NCBI RefSeq assembly: GCF_034092395.1
Contig: NZ_CP139301.1
Location: forward strand, 1,426,001 to 1,490,000
DNA: 64,000 nucleotides
Direction: 5' to 3'
DNA from: Prochlorococcus sp. MIT 1307
Lineage (GTDB): Bacteria; Cyanobacteriota; Cyanobacteriia; PCC-6307; Cyanobiaceae
The notes below the pieces were generated by a model. The model was given only the letters and a program-made list of their open reading frames with translations. It made no database searches and was not told where the DNA came from. This document shows positions 1 through 12,496 of the stretch, piece by piece (the stretch's first letter is position 1; every line of letters starts with the position of its first letter). The position numbers were made by a program, and so were the translations under genes.

Positions 1-1497
1 AGTGAGCCAAGATGGACCTTTTGCTGAAATGCTTTTAAGTTGCTCGGCCAGATGAGGAAGCCGATCTAAACCATCAGCTATTGCTACAAGATCTCTGGCA
101 CCTGCTTGTCCTGCACCAGCTCGACCTGCTAATCGTTCTAGGTCGCCCATTGAGCGTAGTAATTTGCGTATGGACTTTCGAAGCCCACGAGAGGCAACCA
201 GTTCACTAATTATCTCTTGACGGGCGCGAATGTCTGAAGCCTTAATGAGGGGTTTGTCTAACCATCTACGTAGACACCGCCCTCCCATAGCGGTGAGAGT
301 TTTATCAATCGCCCATAGAAGGGAGCCATGAAATTGGCCATCTCGTTGAGTACTTGTTATTTCTAGATTTCTTCGAGTTTGTGCATCAATAACTAAAGAA
401 TCTTCTTGAAAAGTTATTTTGGGGAGATCTAGTGGGATTTTTGCTGAGCTTCCAAAGCATTCGCTTGCATCATTGATGGGATTAGTGTTATTTAAGTAAC
501 TTAGTAACCCTCCAGCTGCTCTTAGAGCTAATGGCCAGTTTTGAAGGCCAGAGCCATTTATAGTTGTTAGTTCGAAATGAGCTTTAAGAGTGAGTTCAGC
601 TTCGGGGCGACTGAAAGGTGTTTTTTGGGTTTGCGTGAGATGAAGTCGATCTGGGCACCAATCATTGGGTGTTTCTACCTCATTTTTCGAGCATAGAACT
701 TCTGAAGCTTCGAGTTTGTTTAGTTCTTGATATAGCGATGAGCTTCCCTCTCTTTCCATTACAAGAAATTCCCCAGTACTCACATCTGCTGTTGCAAGTC
801 CCCAACACAATGATTGTTTTTGGCTTTTGCTTTCTATGACAACAGCAGCTAGCCAATTGTTACGACGAGCTTGGAGCATTCCTTCCTCAATAACTGTTCC
901 AGGAGTAAGGACTCTTGTAATTCCTCTCTTAATAAGGTTGCCTTTGCTTGGTGTGTTTTCTAGTTGGTCACAAATGGCCACACTTAGACCTTTGCGTATT
1001 AATTCTGCGCAATAGCGTTCAGCAGCGTGATGGGGAACTCCCGCCATTGGGACGCGCCCAATAGTTTTTCCTCCTTCTTTTCCTGTTAGTGTTAAATCTA
1101 AAATTTGTGAAAGTTTGATTGCGTCTTCAAAAAAACATTCAAAAAAGTCTCCCAGCCTATAGAGCAATACCCTTTCTGGATTGGCCGTTTTAAGTTCGAC
1201 ATAGTGTTTAAGTACTGGTGTTAGAAGCTCTATATCAACCAGGTTGTGATGGGACCACGTTGGCAGATCAGAATTGGATGAAGAATTGTCGTTTGAGCTA
1301 GATAAAAATTCCTTGCCTGACTTGAAATTTGTTGACTTGGCTTTTCTTGGGCGTAGTTGAGCATCCTTAGTGAGCTCCTCATCAGAAAAATCGTCGCTTG
1401 ACTTCAGATTGTTGGATGGAGAATATTTTGAATCGATACTGACTGCTTTGGCATCTCCAAATAAACTGCCTTGCAGGGGCTCTACGTCGGCTGCCAT
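1..1497 (-). CDS. mutS: DNA mismatch repair protein MutS, N-terminal part (cut by window edge)
   Basis: MutS recognises mispaired bases and starts mismatch repair. The frame is open on the minus strand from the window edge, so the C-terminal ATPase and clamp parts are missing here. The mismatch-reading motif is visible around residue 115 as [15 protein letters not shown], keeping the Phe and Glu that contact the mismatch. Connector and core regions follow, including [20 protein letters not shown]. The first ~75 residues are low in complexity and Ser-rich. An in-frame ATG at 1509 is possible; I prefer 1497 because a GGGGA lies just before it. It is divergent from the psbZ-like gene. Identity is very secure; the exact start is not. 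Confidence 0.95.
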   Translation of the reverse strand, partial: MAADVEPLQGSLFGDAKAVSIDSKYSPSNNLKSSDDFSDEELTKDAQLRPRKAKSTNFKSGKEFLSSSNDNSSSNSDLPTWSHHNLVDIELLTPVLKHYVELKTANPERVLLYRLGDFFECFFEDAIKLSQILDLTLTGKEGGKTIGRVPMAGVPHHAAERYCAELIRKGLSVAICDQLENTPSKGNLIKRGITRVLTPGTVIEEGMLQARRNNWLAAVVIESKSQKQSLCWGLATADVSTGEFLVMEREGSSSLYQELNKLEASEVLCSKNEVETPNDWCPDRLHLTQTQKTPFSRPEAELTLKAHFELTTINGSGLQNWPLALRAAGGLLSYLNNTNPINDASECFGSSAKIPLDLPKITFQEDSLVIDAQTRRNLEITSTQRDGQFHGSLLWAIDKTLTAMGGRCLRRWLDKPLIKASDIRARQEIISELVASRGLRKSIRKLLRSMGDLERLAGRAGAGQAGARDLVAIADGLDRLPHLAEQLKSISAKGPSWLT

Positions 1498-1654
1498 CGA
1501 AGTCCCCATTCCCCAAACAGACGCATAGTAAATGCATTGATTCTTTTTGGATGTGAAGCCTCGCGACAACCGAGCCTGGCTTTTCCTGAAATCTGATGTC
1601 TTCGTGTGAGAATATTTATCTGCATAGAGCACTTTTTCCGCCGCTCCGATTTCA

Positions 1655-1873
1655 ATGCTGGTTATTAACGCCTTTACAACGAACGCTGTTCTATTTGCTT
1701 CTTTGCTTTTGGTAATCGGTGTACCAGTTCTTTACATGACCCAGGCCGATCCTTCTGATCGTCGCAATGGGAACATTAAAAGAATTGAGATCCTTGGTGG
1801 AGTTTGGTTCCACTTAGTACTGATTCAGGCAATTGTTGGTGAATATGTAACTCACCAGACATTTGGTCTTTGA
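1655..1873 (+). CDS. psbZ: PsbZ-like photosystem II small membrane protein
   Basis: A 72-residue protein with two membrane segments, about residues 10-29 and 47-66, joined by a short polar loop ([16 protein letters not shown]). This is the shape of PsbZ (Ycf9), a photosystem II core subunit of about 62 residues. The first helix ends in VIGVPVLY, resembling the VPV segment of PsbZ. The loop is longer and more charged than usual, and the C-terminal tail has extra residues. My memory that psbZ sits between mutS and ribH in picocyanobacteria supports the call. The sequence is divergent, so another two-helix thylakoid protein cannot be excluded. Confidence 0.6.
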   Translation: MLVINAFTTNAVLFASLLLVIGVPVLYMTQADPSDRRNGNIKRIEILGGVWFHLVLIQAIVGEYVTHQTFGL

Positions 1874-2011
1874 ACTTAGTGGGTTCTAAAAATTAGTTGC
1901 TTTAGCCTGTCTACAGCCATCTAATTTTTTCAGGCTTAAATTCTGTTGATTTAAATCGGTCTACCCTCGAGACCCTACGGTAGTAATAATTCAAGAAATA
2001 TTTTTGAAACC

Positions 2012-2506
2012 ATGGCCACCATTGAAGGACGCTTTACTGATGCGTCTAGATTGCGTATAGCTGTAGTTGTTGCTCGATTTAACGATCTTGTGACTAATAA
2101 GCTTCTTAGTGGGTGTTTGGACTGCTTAGAAAGACATGGCATTGATACTTCTGTTGAAAGTAATCAATTAGATCTAGCTTGGGTACCTGGATCTTTTGAA
2201 CTGCCAATTGTTTCTCAATCCTTAGCTCGCAGTGGGAAATATCAAGTATTAATTACTTTGGGAGCTGTAATCCGTGGCGATACCCCTCACTTTGATGTTG
2301 TAGTAGCAGAGGCTAGTAAGGGCATTGCCGCAGTTTCTAGGGATACTGGCGTTCCTGTGATTTTTGGTGTATTAACTACTGACACGATGCATCAGGCTCT
2401 TGAGAGGGCAGGAATAAAGAGCAATCTTGGTTGGAGTTATGCTTTGCAGGCTTTAGAAATGGGTTCATTGATGAATGCAATTGAGTCAATAAAGTCTTCT
2501 ACTTGA
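2012..2506 (+). CDS. ribH: 6,7-dimethyl-8-ribityllumazine synthase
   Basis: RibH condenses 5-amino-6-ribitylamino-uracil with dihydroxybutanone phosphate, the penultimate step of riboflavin synthesis, and assembles as a hollow cytoplasmic capsid. The 164-residue protein matches the family length. It shows the substrate motifs VVARFN near residue 20, WVPGSFELP near residue 56 and [14 protein letters not shown] near residue 84, the last with the catalytic His. [17 protein letters not shown] closes the active site. ATG start. It follows the psbZ-like gene by 138 bp and precedes tRNA-Gly, so it is probably a single transcription unit. Confidence 0.96.
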   Translation: MATIEGRFTDASRLRIAVVVARFNDLVTNKLLSGCLDCLERHGIDTSVESNQLDLAWVPGSFELPIVSQSLARSGKYQVLITLGAVIRGDTPHFDVVVAEASKGIAAVSRDTGVPVIFGVLTTDTMHQALERAGIKSNLGWSYALQALEMGSLMNAIESIKSST

Positions 2507-2582
2507 ACGATTCAATTGACCAGGTCCCCTGATTTAAGGCATGCTGATCTGAGCTTGAGGGATTTTTTTCTTCTTGCCTTTT

Positions 2583-2654
2583 GCGGATGTAGCTCAGTGG
2601 TAGAGCATCTCCTTGCCAAGGAGAGGGTCGAGAGTTCGAATCTCTTCATCCGCT
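2583..2654 (+). tRNA. tRNA-Gly (anticodon GCC)
   Basis: A 72-nt cloverleaf. The acceptor stem pairs GCGGATG (2583-2589) with CATCCGC (2647-2653), with discriminator T. The anticodon arm is TCTCC-TTGCCAA-GGAGA, giving GCC, which reads GGC and GGT glycine codons. The T-loop core GTTCGAATC is present. No CCA is encoded. Confidence 0.97.
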
Positions 2655-2918
2655 TTCTTTGAAACTCTTTGATAACAAGCTTTTAGAAGATCTATAAATG
2701 GGTTGCATTATTAAATAGTGTCAAGTCTGCTCATAGGCAGCTAAACACTTAGTTGTTTTTTATCGGAGAACACATTTGCGAAAATTGGACTGCATATATC
2801 TCTATAGCAATCCTCAGAAAAGCAAATTCAGTGGACTGAGCCATTTATAAAATGGTAAAAATTTTTTAGGACGTTGAGATTGGAGATGTTTAGATTCAGC
2901 CTCTTAAATCCTTGTTAT

Positions 2919-3074
2919 TTAGCTTTTTGAGACTGGGGGCTTTCCTCCTTTTTGGTCATCTACTAATGAGTTAAGGAGTGAAATGATGCTTTCCCGTGTT
3001 TCAAGAGGGTGATCCACTATGTCTTGACACAGACATTGGAGCAAATAATCACGGTGAGACGTATGAGCCGACAT
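2919..3074 (-). CDS. Small hypothetical protein
   Basis: A 51-residue frame starting at ATG 3074; a TTG further upstream would add nine residues. The product is hydrophilic, with a Cys pair spaced as CLC and a predicted helix LETRESIISLLNSLVDD. I recognise no domain and no membrane segment. It sits alone between tRNA-Gly and the GNAT gene in a region with otherwise little coding potential, and no clear ribosome binding site precedes it. It may be a real lineage-specific gene or a chance frame. Confidence 0.4.
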   Translation of the reverse strand: MSAHTSHRDYLLQCLCQDIVDHPLETRESIISLLNSLVDDQKGGKPPVSKS

Positions 3075-3235
3075 ACTCGTATTGCCATATATCTCGAACA
3101 ACTTAGCAATATATCTAGTGTCTGCTCTATGTATGTATACCTATATTTAGTGTTTTTTCAGTTTTAATCCTGTGAAAGGAGAATTTGCTTTTTAAGTATG
3201 GATGGTTTTATCTAATAGGTAGGTGGTAAGAGCTT

Positions 3236-3700
3236 TTATGCCTGTTCATTTCGAATAACAAGCAAGTTTTGGCTATGACACTCTTGAAAGCCAAGCTGCA
3301 AATAAAACTCAGCACTATTTGTTGTCATTAAATAGATTCTTTCAACATCTTTTAATGCTTTGGATGATACAAGCGCTTCAATAACGTCACGACCTAGCCC
3401 TAGTCCTTGTAAATCGCCTGCTACTACGATGTCCCAAAGCACTGCTCGATAAATTCCATCGCTAGTTGCACGACCGAATCCAACCATTCGATTGCCTCGC
3501 CAAAGACTTATAACAACAGTGCTGCTTGCTAGTGATAGACGTATTTGTTTTTTTGTTCGACCCTTAGCCCAAAAGGCATGTTTATCCAATAGTTGCTTTA
3601 ACTTGAGGATTCCTCGACTTGGTAGGAATCTTGGTCCAAGTCCTAATAGACGCAAGCCTGGGGCACCAGGAGCATGCTTGACAAGTCTGATTCGACTCAT
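3236..3700 (-). CDS. GNAT-family N-acetyltransferase
   Basis: A 154-residue protein with one GNAT domain, which moves an acetyl group from acetyl-CoA to an amine of unknown target. The acetyl-CoA pyrophosphate loop appears as DLQGLGLGRDVIEAL near residue 95, matching the family Q/R-x-x-G-x-G/A pattern. The preceding strand AVLWDIVV and the later strand YLMTTNSAEFYLQLGF are also typical. The first 50 residues are basic and lie outside the core fold. ATG start at 3700, inside the loop of a 16-bp inverted repeat. It is divergent from secA. Fold confident, substrate unknown. Confidence 0.88.
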   Translation of the reverse strand: MSRIRLVKHAPGAPGLRLLGLGPRFLPSRGILKLKQLLDKHAFWAKGRTKKQIRLSLASSTVVISLWRGNRMVGFGRATSDGIYRAVLWDIVVAGDLQGLGLGRDVIEALVSSKALKDVERIYLMTTNSAEFYLQLGFQECHSQNLLVIRNEQA

Positions 3701-3733
3701 TGCCTTAGCTCCACTTCAGCATGCTCCTGGTGC
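3663..3733. repeat. 16-bp perfect inverted repeat spanning the GNAT start
   Basis: The arms are GCACCAGGAGCATGCT (3663-3678) and AGCATGCTCCTGGTGC (3718-3733), perfect complements separated by 39 bp. The GNAT ATG (3698-3700) lies in the loop. One arm encodes residues near position 10 of the GNAT protein; the other is upstream of the gene. In mRNA it could form a hairpin exposing or masking the start. Confidence 0.85.
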
Positions 3734-3933
3734 TTGGTAATAATGCCTGAGAACGCATTGAAATCTTGAAAGTTGAGACTATCAACCCAGTCATTATTAT
3801 GATTTTGGTTGCTGTTTGAGCTTTTCTTCACTGCAAAATAGAATATTGGTTTGCTATTACTACTTGTTGTACTTATGAAGTAAATCAGGGAGCTAGTTAG
3901 GCTGAAAGAATATTTTTGGTAGATGGTCAAATC

Positions 3934-6786
3934 ATGCTCAAGGTTTTGCTGGGAGATCCCAATGCCCGCAAGCTGAAGCGTTACCAGCCGATTGTCACTG
4001 AAATCAATATCCTCGAAGCGGATATTGCTCCTTTAAGTGATGAGCAACTCCGTTCAAAAACAGCAGAGTTTCGCGGTCAACTCGAGAAAGCAGGAAATTT
4101 AGACAAACAACGTGAGTTGTTAGATGAACTTTTGCCTGAAGCTTTTGCAGTGGTTAGGGAGGCTAGTAAAAGAGTGCTAGGGATGCGTCATTTTGATGTC
4201 CAGTTGATTGGAGGAATGGTTTTACATGAGGGACAAATTGCTGAGATGAAAACTGGCGAGGGAAAGACTTTGGTGGCTACTCTGCCAAGTTTTCTTAATG
4301 CACTGACTGGTCGAGGAGTTCATGTTGTCACTGTTAACGATTACTTGGCTAGACGAGATGCTGAGTGGATGGGACAAGTGCATAGATTCCTTGGCTTAAC
4401 TGTTGGTTTGATTCAGCAGGAAATGAATCCCGTTGAACGAAGAAATAATTATGCTTGTGATATCACTTATGCCACGAATTCAGAGCTTGGGTTTGATTAT
4501 TTAAGAGACAATATGGCCACTGATCTTGATGAAGTTGTGCAGAGGGAATTTCAATATTGTGTGATCGATGAAGTCGATTCAATCCTTATTGATGAAGCTC
4601 GGACACCTTTAATCATTTCTGGGCAGATAGAAAGACCTCAGGAGAAATATCAAAAGGCAGCTGAGGTTGTAGCTGGTCTTCAGAGAGCAGCCGAAATGGG
4701 CAAAGATGGGATTGATCCAGAGGGAGATTATGAAGTCGATGAGAAGCAAAGAACATGTACGCTGACTGACGAGGGGTTTGCCAAAGCTGAGCAGACCCTT
4801 GCTGTTCGTGATTTATTTGATCCTGCTGACCCTTGGGCTCATTACATCACTAATGCATTAAAGGCGAAAGAGCTATTCGTCAGGGATGTTAATTACATTG
4901 TGCGTGAAGGTGATGCAGTCATTGTTGATGAGTTCACTGGGCGTGTCATGCCAGGTCGACGTTGGAGTGATGGCCAGCATCAAGCTATTGAAGCGAAGGA
5001 GCAGTTAACTATTCAGCCAGAAACTCAGACTCTGGCATCGATTACATATCAGAACTTTTTCTTGTTATATCCACGTCTTGCAGGAATGACGGGTACAGCG
5101 AAGACGGAAGAAGTTGAGTTTGAAAAAACTTATAAGCTTGAGACGTCTGTAATACCAACTAACCGTCCTATAGCGAGACAGGATTGGGTCGACCAGGTTT
5201 TTAAAACAGAAGCAGCTAAGTGGCGAGCTGTGGCTAAGGAGACAGCAGAAGTTCATAAACAAGGTCGACCTGTTCTTGTAGGTACAACAAGTGTTGAAAA
5301 AAGCGAGCTTTTGAGTTCTTTGCTGTCAGAGCAGCAAATTCCTCACAACTTATTGAATGCCAAACCGGAGAACGTCGAACGAGAGGCAGAAATTGTTGCA
5401 CAAGCTGGACGTGCTGGGGCAGTTACGATTGCAACAAATATGGCTGGTAGAGGGACAGATATCATCCTTGGAGGGAATAGTGACTATATGGCTCGTCTGA
5501 AATTAAGGGAGGTTCTTTTATCAAAGTTAGTTAAACCTGAAGATGACCATAAAGCTCCAATTCCTTTACAACGCAGCCGTAAATCTTCAGTTGGATTTGA
5601 CGCTAAGAGCGCTAATGCTAAAGAAAGTGATAGTCAAGTATCTACTGAGGCCCGAGCAATTGGGAGTCTATATCCCTGTACCCTAACGGAGGAAACAGAT
5701 CAATTTCTTATTACTTTAGAAAAGGATCTTGTTAAATCTTGGGGAGATAGGGCTTTAAACATGATCGAGTTGGAGGATCGAATTGCTACAGCTGCAGAAA
5801 AAGCACCAACTGATGATTCAGATATTGCATCGTTAAGAGAGGCAATTGCAATGGTCAAAGCAGAGTATGACGTTGTTGTTTTGCAGGAGGAAGTTCGGGT
5901 GCGAGAAGCCGGAGGTTTACATGTCATTGGTACAGAGAGGCATGAATCTCGACGAGTTGATAATCAATTAAGAGGCAGATCTGGAAGACAGGGTGACTTA
6001 GGAAGTACTCGATTCTTTTTGTCACTAGGTGATAACTTGCTTCGGATTTTTGGTGGTGAAAGAGTTGCTTCTCTAATGAATGCGTTCCGAGTTGATGAAG
6101 ATATGCCTATTGAATCTGGGATGCTTACACGCTCATTAGAAACTGCTCAAAAGAAAGTAGAAACTTATTATTATGATATTCGGAAACAAGTTTTTGAATA
6201 TGATGAGGTAATGAATAATCAGCGCCGTGCTGTTTATTCTGAAAGGCGACGAGTTCTAGATGGAAGAGCTCTAAAAAAACAGGTAATTGGTTATGGTGAA
6301 AGGACTATGGATGATATCGTGGATGCCTATGTCAATCCTGACTTGCCTCCTGAAGAGTGGGATACTGTTCAATTGATTGAAAAGGTTAAACAATTTGTTT
6401 ATTTGCTTGATGAACTTAATCCAGAAGATGTCAAAGGGTTGAACATGGAAGAACTTAAGGCCTTTTTACAAGAACAATTAAGGAATAAATATGATATCAA
6501 GGAGAGTCAGATTGAGGTGGGAAGACCTGGCTTGATGAGAGAAGCGGAGCGCTTTTTTATATTGCAGCAAATTGATACTTTATGGCGTGAACATTTGCAA
6601 GCAATGGACGCACTGCGTGAATCAGTTGGGCTCAGAGGTTATGGACAAAAAGATCCTTTAATTGAATATAAAAATGAAGGATATGATATGTTTTTAGAAA
6701 TGATGACAAATATGCGTCGAAATGTAATTTACTCTATGTTTATGTTTCAACCAGCTCCTACAGAGAACAATGTTAAAGAGGTGTGA
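3934..6786 (+). CDS. secA: Preprotein translocase ATPase SecA
   Basis: SecA drives unfolded proteins through SecYEG in the cytoplasmic and thylakoid membranes. The product is 950 residues. It shows Walker A ([12 protein letters not shown]) near residue 100, the DEAD-type motif [16 protein letters not shown] near residue 210, and the second nucleotide-binding domain motif [10 protein letters not shown] near residue 510. An insertion of roughly 140 residues, beginning after TDIILGGN, precedes the [26 protein letters not shown] block, as in cyanobacterial SecA. The C-terminal zinc-finger tail of E. coli SecA is absent. I chose ATG 3934 because the longer frame starts at a TTG without homology. 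The stop is 2 bp from the convergent cysE stop. Confidence 0.97.
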   Translation: MLKVLLGDPNARKLKRYQPIVTEINILEADIAPLSDEQLRSKTAEFRGQLEKAGNLDKQRELLDELLPEAFAVVREASKRVLGMRHFDVQLIGGMVLHEGQIAEMKTGEGKTLVATLPSFLNALTGRGVHVVTVNDYLARRDAEWMGQVHRFLGLTVGLIQQEMNPVERRNNYACDITYATNSELGFDYLRDNMATDLDEVVQREFQYCVIDEVDSILIDEARTPLIISGQIERPQEKYQKAAEVVAGLQRAAEMGKDGIDPEGDYEVDEKQRTCTLTDEGFAKAEQTLAVRDLFDPADPWAHYITNALKAKELFVRDVNYIVREGDAVIVDEFTGRVMPGRRWSDGQHQAIEAKEQLTIQPETQTLASITYQNFFLLYPRLAGMTGTAKTEEVEFEKTYKLETSVIPTNRPIARQDWVDQVFKTEAAKWRAVAKETAEVHKQGRPVLVGTTSVEKSELLSSLLSEQQIPHNLLNAKPENVEREAEIVAQAGRAGAVTIATNMAGRGTDIILGGNSDYMARLKLREVLLSKLVKPEDDHKAPIPLQRSRKSSVGFDAKSANAKESDSQVSTEARAIGSLYPCTLTEETDQFLITLEKDLVKSWGDRALNMIELEDRIATAAEKAPTDDSDIASLREAIAMVKAEYDVVVLQEEVRVREAGGLHVIGTERHESRRVDNQLRGRSGRQGDLGSTRFFLSLGDNLLRIFGGERVASLMNAFRVDEDMPIESGMLTRSLETAQKKVETYYYDIRKQVFEYDEVMNNQRRAVYSERRRVLDGRALKKQVIGYGERTMDDIVDAYVNPDLPPEEWDTVQLIEKVKQFVYLLDELNPEDVKGLNMEELKAFLQEQLRNKYDIKESQIEVGRPGLMREAERFFILQQIDTLWREHLQAMDALRESVGLRGYGQKDPLIEYKNEGYDMFLEMMTNMRRNVIYSMFMFQPAPTENNVKEV

Positions 6787-6788
6787 TT

Positions 6789-7529
6789 TTATGGGTTTTC
6801 GCCTATAAATTCTATAATTTCTCTATCCTTTAAGTTTTGAGATTCCCCTGATAAAACATCTTGAGGGATACGTCCTTGTGTGACATCTTCAAAGCAAATT
6901 TGTAGAGCACAGAGTTGATTTTCTAGTTGGTCAATTCGCTCCATGAGATTACGGATGACATTTGCTTCAGCGTCGGGCAGGGCAGAGTGAGCTAACGGGT
7001 TTATTTTTACCCCACTTTGATGGACTACACGCCCAGGTATTCCGACGACTGTGCTATTTGCTTCTACGTCTCGTACAACTACTGAACCTGCGCCAATCCT
7101 TGTATTAGCTCCAACTTTAATAGCTCCAAGAACCTTAGCCCCTGCCCCAACAACAACGTTTTCAGCCAATGTGGGATGTCTTTTCCCACTTTCCTTGCCC
7201 GTCCCTCCCAGTGTTACGCCTTGATATAAAAGGCAGCGATTGCCAATTTCTGCTGTTTCACCGATAACTACACCCATGCCATGATCTATAAAGACTCCTT
7301 TCCCAATTCTTGCTCCAGGGTGAATTTCTATACCAGTTAGTGATCTTGTGAATTGACTTAGTAATCGCGGAACAAGTGGAACGTGATATTTCCAAAGATT
7401 GTGGCTAAAGCGATGAAGAGAAAGGGCCTGAAACCCTGGATAACAGAGCAGAATCTCCAGTAGCCCTCTTGCGGCTGGATCTCTTTCTCTGATGATGGCT
7501 AAATCGCTCTTGAGGGTTTTGAACAGCAT
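6789..7529 (-). CDS. cysE: Serine O-acetyltransferase
   Basis: CysE acetylates serine with acetyl-CoA to O-acetylserine, the acceptor for sulfide in cysteine synthesis. The 246-residue protein has the N-terminal helical part (LKSDLAIIRERDPAARG) and then a left-handed beta-helix of hexapeptide repeats. The core motif IDHGMGVVIGETAEIG lies near residue 83, with the catalytic His, and LYQGVTLGGTGKESGKRHPT near residue 102. The C-terminal ~60 residues form a helical extension. ATG start. It ends tail-to-tail with secA and is 22 bp downstream of the plmA-like gene on the same strand, so the two may be co-transcribed. Confidence 0.95.
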   Translation of the reverse strand: MLFKTLKSDLAIIRERDPAARGLLEILLCYPGFQALSLHRFSHNLWKYHVPLVPRLLSQFTRSLTGIEIHPGARIGKGVFIDHGMGVVIGETAEIGNRCLLYQGVTLGGTGKESGKRHPTLAENVVVGAGAKVLGAIKVGANTRIGAGSVVVRDVEANSTVVGIPGRVVHQSGVKINPLAHSALPDAEANVIRNLMERIDQLENQLCALQICFEDVTQGRIPQDVLSGESQNLKDREIIEFIGENP

Positions 7530-7551
7530 GGTCTTAGATTACTAAGTCTGA

Positions 7552-8538
7552 TTAAGCAAGTAGGCCTATCTCCTTACGTAATTGTTCGATTGTGGAGTCG
7601 CTTAGATATTTTTCAGCACAATGAACTTGAGGCATGCGTATTAGTTGTGAACGATTTTGACGAAGGCAATGTTCAACTAAAGGCAGGCTAGGGCTATCAC
7701 AAAGCACATGACTAGCAGCGCGAAGTAGGGCTAGTAATCTGCTGCCAACATCTGGTGTTGCTGTCATGAGTAACAGTTCATTGCCTCTCATACTGTGCAA
7801 AATGACTTCTGCAGCTCTCAAAATGCCAGGACTAATACTTACAAGCCCCACGCAGCTGCCAGCTCGAAGTTCTTTGAGCATTGATAATTCTTTTCTAAAG
7901 TCACTGAGGTCTACTGCTACTGCTCTGACTGAATGACGTTTAGCTAGTTCTTCTAAAGGTTTTAGGAAGTATCTACTAGTTACCACTGTTCCGTTAGTTG
8001 AGCTTTCTAGTACGCTTTCCAGCTCCTCCATGGGAACAACTTCTACGGGAACATCCAAATTTGGAGAAAGCTCTTCCGCTATAAGCATTGAGGCTCCAAT
8101 GTCTTCTCTTGGTGTGCTTACTAAAACTCTTGCTCCACAACGGAGACGCCAATCAATTTCGCGAGTTAAAAGTTCTCTTGTTTGTTGCAAGGTGCAGCCC
8201 GCATTTAATAATCCGTCTACACATTTGCGGACTTCTTGATCTAGATCTTTTACGCCTTTATTTCGTATATGCGGAGAGATACGTACTTCTCTTTGTTTTT
8301 GTTGATCTCGAACATAAATACCTGATCCAGCAATTGCTTCAACTACGCCATCAGTTTCTAGTTGGCGGTAAACCTTGCTAATGGTGTTGCGATGGAGGCC
8401 TGTCTGCATTGCAAGTTGTCGAGTACTTGGCAGACGGTGACCAGGAGGGTAATGGCGTGCTGCTATTGCGAAACAGATCTGGTTGTAGAGCTGGCTCGAT
8501 GCAGGGATGTCGCTTTCTTGCTGAATATGAAATCGCAC
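7552..8538 (-). CDS. plmA: GntR-family regulator, PlmA-like
   Basis: A 328-residue transcription factor. Residues 1-75 form a GntR winged helix: IPASSQLYNQICFAI, the recognition region HRLPSTRQLAMQTGLHRNTI, and the wing GSGIYVRDQ. The remaining ~250 residues form an effector domain I do not recognise as an aminotransferase or UTRA domain. Length and architecture match PlmA, the cyanobacteria-specific GntR protein that interacts with PipX and PII, and the related Synechocystis regulator of photosystem stoichiometry; that link is from memory. Start is GTG 8538, with no in-frame ATG near the domain start. A 13-bp palindrome lies 76 bp upstream. Confidence 0.8.
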   Translation of the reverse strand: MRFHIQQESDIPASSQLYNQICFAIAARHYPPGHRLPSTRQLAMQTGLHRNTISKVYRQLETDGVVEAIAGSGIYVRDQQKQREVRISPHIRNKGVKDLDQEVRKCVDGLLNAGCTLQQTRELLTREIDWRLRCGARVLVSTPREDIGASMLIAEELSPNLDVPVEVVPMEELESVLESSTNGTVVTSRYFLKPLEELAKRHSVRAVAVDLSDFRKELSMLKELRAGSCVGLVSISPGILRAAEVILHSMRGNELLLMTATPDVGSRLLALLRAASHVLCDSPSLPLVEHCLRQNRSQLIRMPQVHCAEKYLSDSTIEQLRKEIGLLA

Positions 8539-8613
8539 GCAGCAGGGCCAGGTCGCAATGTGGCTACGATAAGGACTGGAGGCACTGGTGACAATCTCCC
8601 CTTTGTCCCAAGA

Positions 8614-8626
8614 AACTGTGACAGTT
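8614..8626. promoter_or_regulatory. Palindrome AACTGTGACAGTT upstream of plmA, candidate operator
   Basis: AACTGT and ACAGTT are perfect inverted halves around a single G, in the non-coding region before the GTG start of the GntR gene. GntR regulators often bind short palindromes in their own promoters, so autoregulation is plausible. The function is inference. Confidence 0.4.
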
Positions 8627-8737
8627 CCAGGATCATAGTTGGGGACTGCGATTAGGGGTTATCCAACAATTTGGAAAAATTTATCTTTTGATGGGTTATT
8701 TTCTTTTTAGTTTATTTGGCTTGTATCTTTTATAACC

Positions 8738-9403
8738 TTAAATTTCTCTCACCTTAGTGCTACTAGCCACTTTGGTTGACCCTACTCTGGGTGGAGTACT
8801 AATTGTTCTTACTGTCCGAACAGGCCCAGAGTTGTTTTGCTCCTTTTTCACCAGAGGTGTCTTACGAGGCGTAAGAAACATAATCATATTTCGGCCTTCG
8901 CGTTTTGGAGCTTGTTGAACTTCAGCTTGCTCTTCTAGGTCCTTAGCCATTCGCCTTAAAAGTGTTTCGGCTAGAGCAGTGTGCTGAATTTCACGGCCTC
9001 TAAAAATAACTGTGCACTTGACTTTGTCACCGGCTTTTAGAAAGCGCACTGCATGCCCTATTCGAACGTCGTAATCATGTTGGTCAATTTTGTACCGCAT
9101 TTTGACTTCTTTGACTTCAGTCTGATGTGATTTTTTCTTGGCTTCTTTCGCTTTTTTTTCCTGTTCAAATTTGTACTTGCCGTAATCCATGATTCGGCAG
9201 ACAGGTGGGTCTGCCTTTTCGCTAACAAGAACTAGATCTAGTTCTCTTTCTTTTGCTACCTCTAAAGCTTCTTCTCTATTGATGACTCCTAGTTGCGTTC
9301 CGTCTGCGTCTACTACCCTCAGTTTGGGATAGTTGATGCGATCATTAATGTTTGGGAGCTCCCGTACTGGGGCGCGACGATCAAAACGAGGACGTGGTGG
9401 CAT
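8738..9403 (-). CDS. infC: Translation initiation factor IF-3
   Basis: IF-3 binds the 30S subunit, proofreads initiator tRNA pairing and prevents early 50S joining. The 221-residue product shows the N-domain ([21 protein letters not shown]), the lysine-rich linker ([16 protein letters not shown]) and the C-domain ([21 protein letters not shown]). A tail of about 40 residues, rich in Thr, Arg and Lys, extends beyond the usual ~180-residue length. ATG start at 9403. It is 44 bp downstream of miaA on the same strand, probably the same operon. Confidence 0.96.
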   Translation of the reverse strand: MPPRPRFDRRAPVRELPNINDRINYPKLRVVDADGTQLGVINREEALEVAKERELDLVLVSEKADPPVCRIMDYGKYKFEQEKKAKEAKKKSHQTEVKEVKMRYKIDQHDYDVRIGHAVRFLKAGDKVKCTVIFRGREIQHTALAETLLRRMAKDLEEQAEVQQAPKREGRNMIMFLTPRKTPLVKKEQNNSGPVRTVRTISTPPRVGSTKVASSTKVREI

Positions 9404-9447
9404 TCAGTGGGTTAAAGGAACAATGCAGACCAAAAAGAAATCAAAGC

Positions 9448-10362
9448 TCATGTCTGCTTTACGGAGTCTAGACCGGTCTTGATCAAAGATAGTGCTTCTC
9501 TCAGTGGTTCCTCATCGTTCAGCCATATTGGATTGTGTTGCCTACGAAACCAGGTCCGTTGTCTTTTTGCAAATTGATTGGTGCGAAGATTGGTGATTTC
9601 AATGGCTTTTGTGCGTGTTAACTTCCCTTGAATAACCTTCAAAGCTTCCCCATAACCAATTGTTTGTAAAAGAGAAAGATCCTGGTTGTATTGATGAATT
9701 AATTGCTCTGTTTCTTCTATTAGGCCATTTTTGTATAGCTGAGTGGTGCGTTTGGCAATTCTTTCGCGAAGATTTTTCGGGTTTAACCCTAACTCAAGAA
9801 TTTTCCAGGGCGGTGGTTCAGCACTTTCTTGTTGGGTGATTGATTTTCCAGTCGCAAAAAGTACTTCGAGTGCTCTTTGAGTTCGTACTGCATCAGCTGG
9901 TGCAATACGTTTAGAAGCATTCGGATCAGAGGATTTAAGAATTTGATAGCACTCTTGTTGCCCTATTTCAGAGAGTTGTTTGCGAAGATCCTGGATTGGA
10001 GGAACGGCTGAAGGACGAAGTCCAGATGTAAGTGCTTTGAGGTATAACCCACTTCCCCCAACTAAGAACGCCATGGGATTGTTTTTTAGGCTGTTTTTCA
10101 GGCTTGCTTGAGCTGTTTCTTGAAATTCCTTAAGGGTGATTGGTTCATCTGGTTTGCGTATGTCTATCAGGTAGTGCCTCACTCTATTCATCTGTTCTTT
10201 GGATGGTTTCGCTGTCCCTATGTCCATGCCGGCATACAGCTGACGAGAATCGATGTTATGGATACCTAGTTTTAATTTCGCTGCGAGGTCAATCGAGATT
10301 TCAGTTTTGCCGCTAGCGGTTGGTCCTAGAAGAACAATGATTAGTGGCTTAGTGGCTTGCAT
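9448..10362 (-). CDS. miaA: tRNA dimethylallyltransferase
   Basis: MiaA transfers a dimethylallyl group to A37 of tRNAs reading UNN codons. The 304-residue protein opens with the P-loop [15 protein letters not shown] near residue 13 and carries [18 protein letters not shown] near residue 36, both diagnostic. [11 protein letters not shown] near residue 101 and [14 protein letters not shown] near residue 235 are further family motifs, and [12 protein letters not shown] near residue 263 is the tRNA-binding end. ATG start. It is divergent from gyrB across 157 bp and heads a miaA-infC pair. Confidence 0.95.
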   Translation of the reverse strand: MQATKPLIIVLLGPTASGKTEISIDLAAKLKLGIHNIDSRQLYAGMDIGTAKPSKEQMNRVRHYLIDIRKPDEPITLKEFQETAQASLKNSLKNNPMAFLVGGSGLYLKALTSGLRPSAVPPIQDLRKQLSEIGQQECYQILKSSDPNASKRIAPADAVRTQRALEVLFATGKSITQQESAEPPPWKILELGLNPKNLRERIAKRTTQLYKNGLIEETEQLIHQYNQDLSLLQTIGYGEALKVIQGKLTRTKAIEITNLRTNQFAKRQRTWFRRQHNPIWLNDEEPLREALSLIKTGLDSVKQT

Positions 10363-10489
10363 TAATTTCTTTTAATTGTGTCCTGCCATAAACGATTGAC
10401 AGAAGCATTTGGAAAATAGAGACTTTCGTGGAAGCCAGTGGTAAATTGTGATTGCTGGGTATAGGTTTCTGGTAAATGAGGCCTCTTAG

Positions 10490-12495
<2,006 letters not shown>

Positions 12496-12496
<1 letters not shown>

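Noticed and set aside
3697-3930. 77-residue frame on the minus strand between GNAT and secA
   Set aside because: Low-complexity, Ser/Asn-rich translation in the divergent promoter region, non-ATG-like context, overlaps the inverted repeat.
8362-8655. 97-residue plus-strand frame over the plmA start
   Set aside because: Antisense to the winged-helix domain of the GntR regulator.
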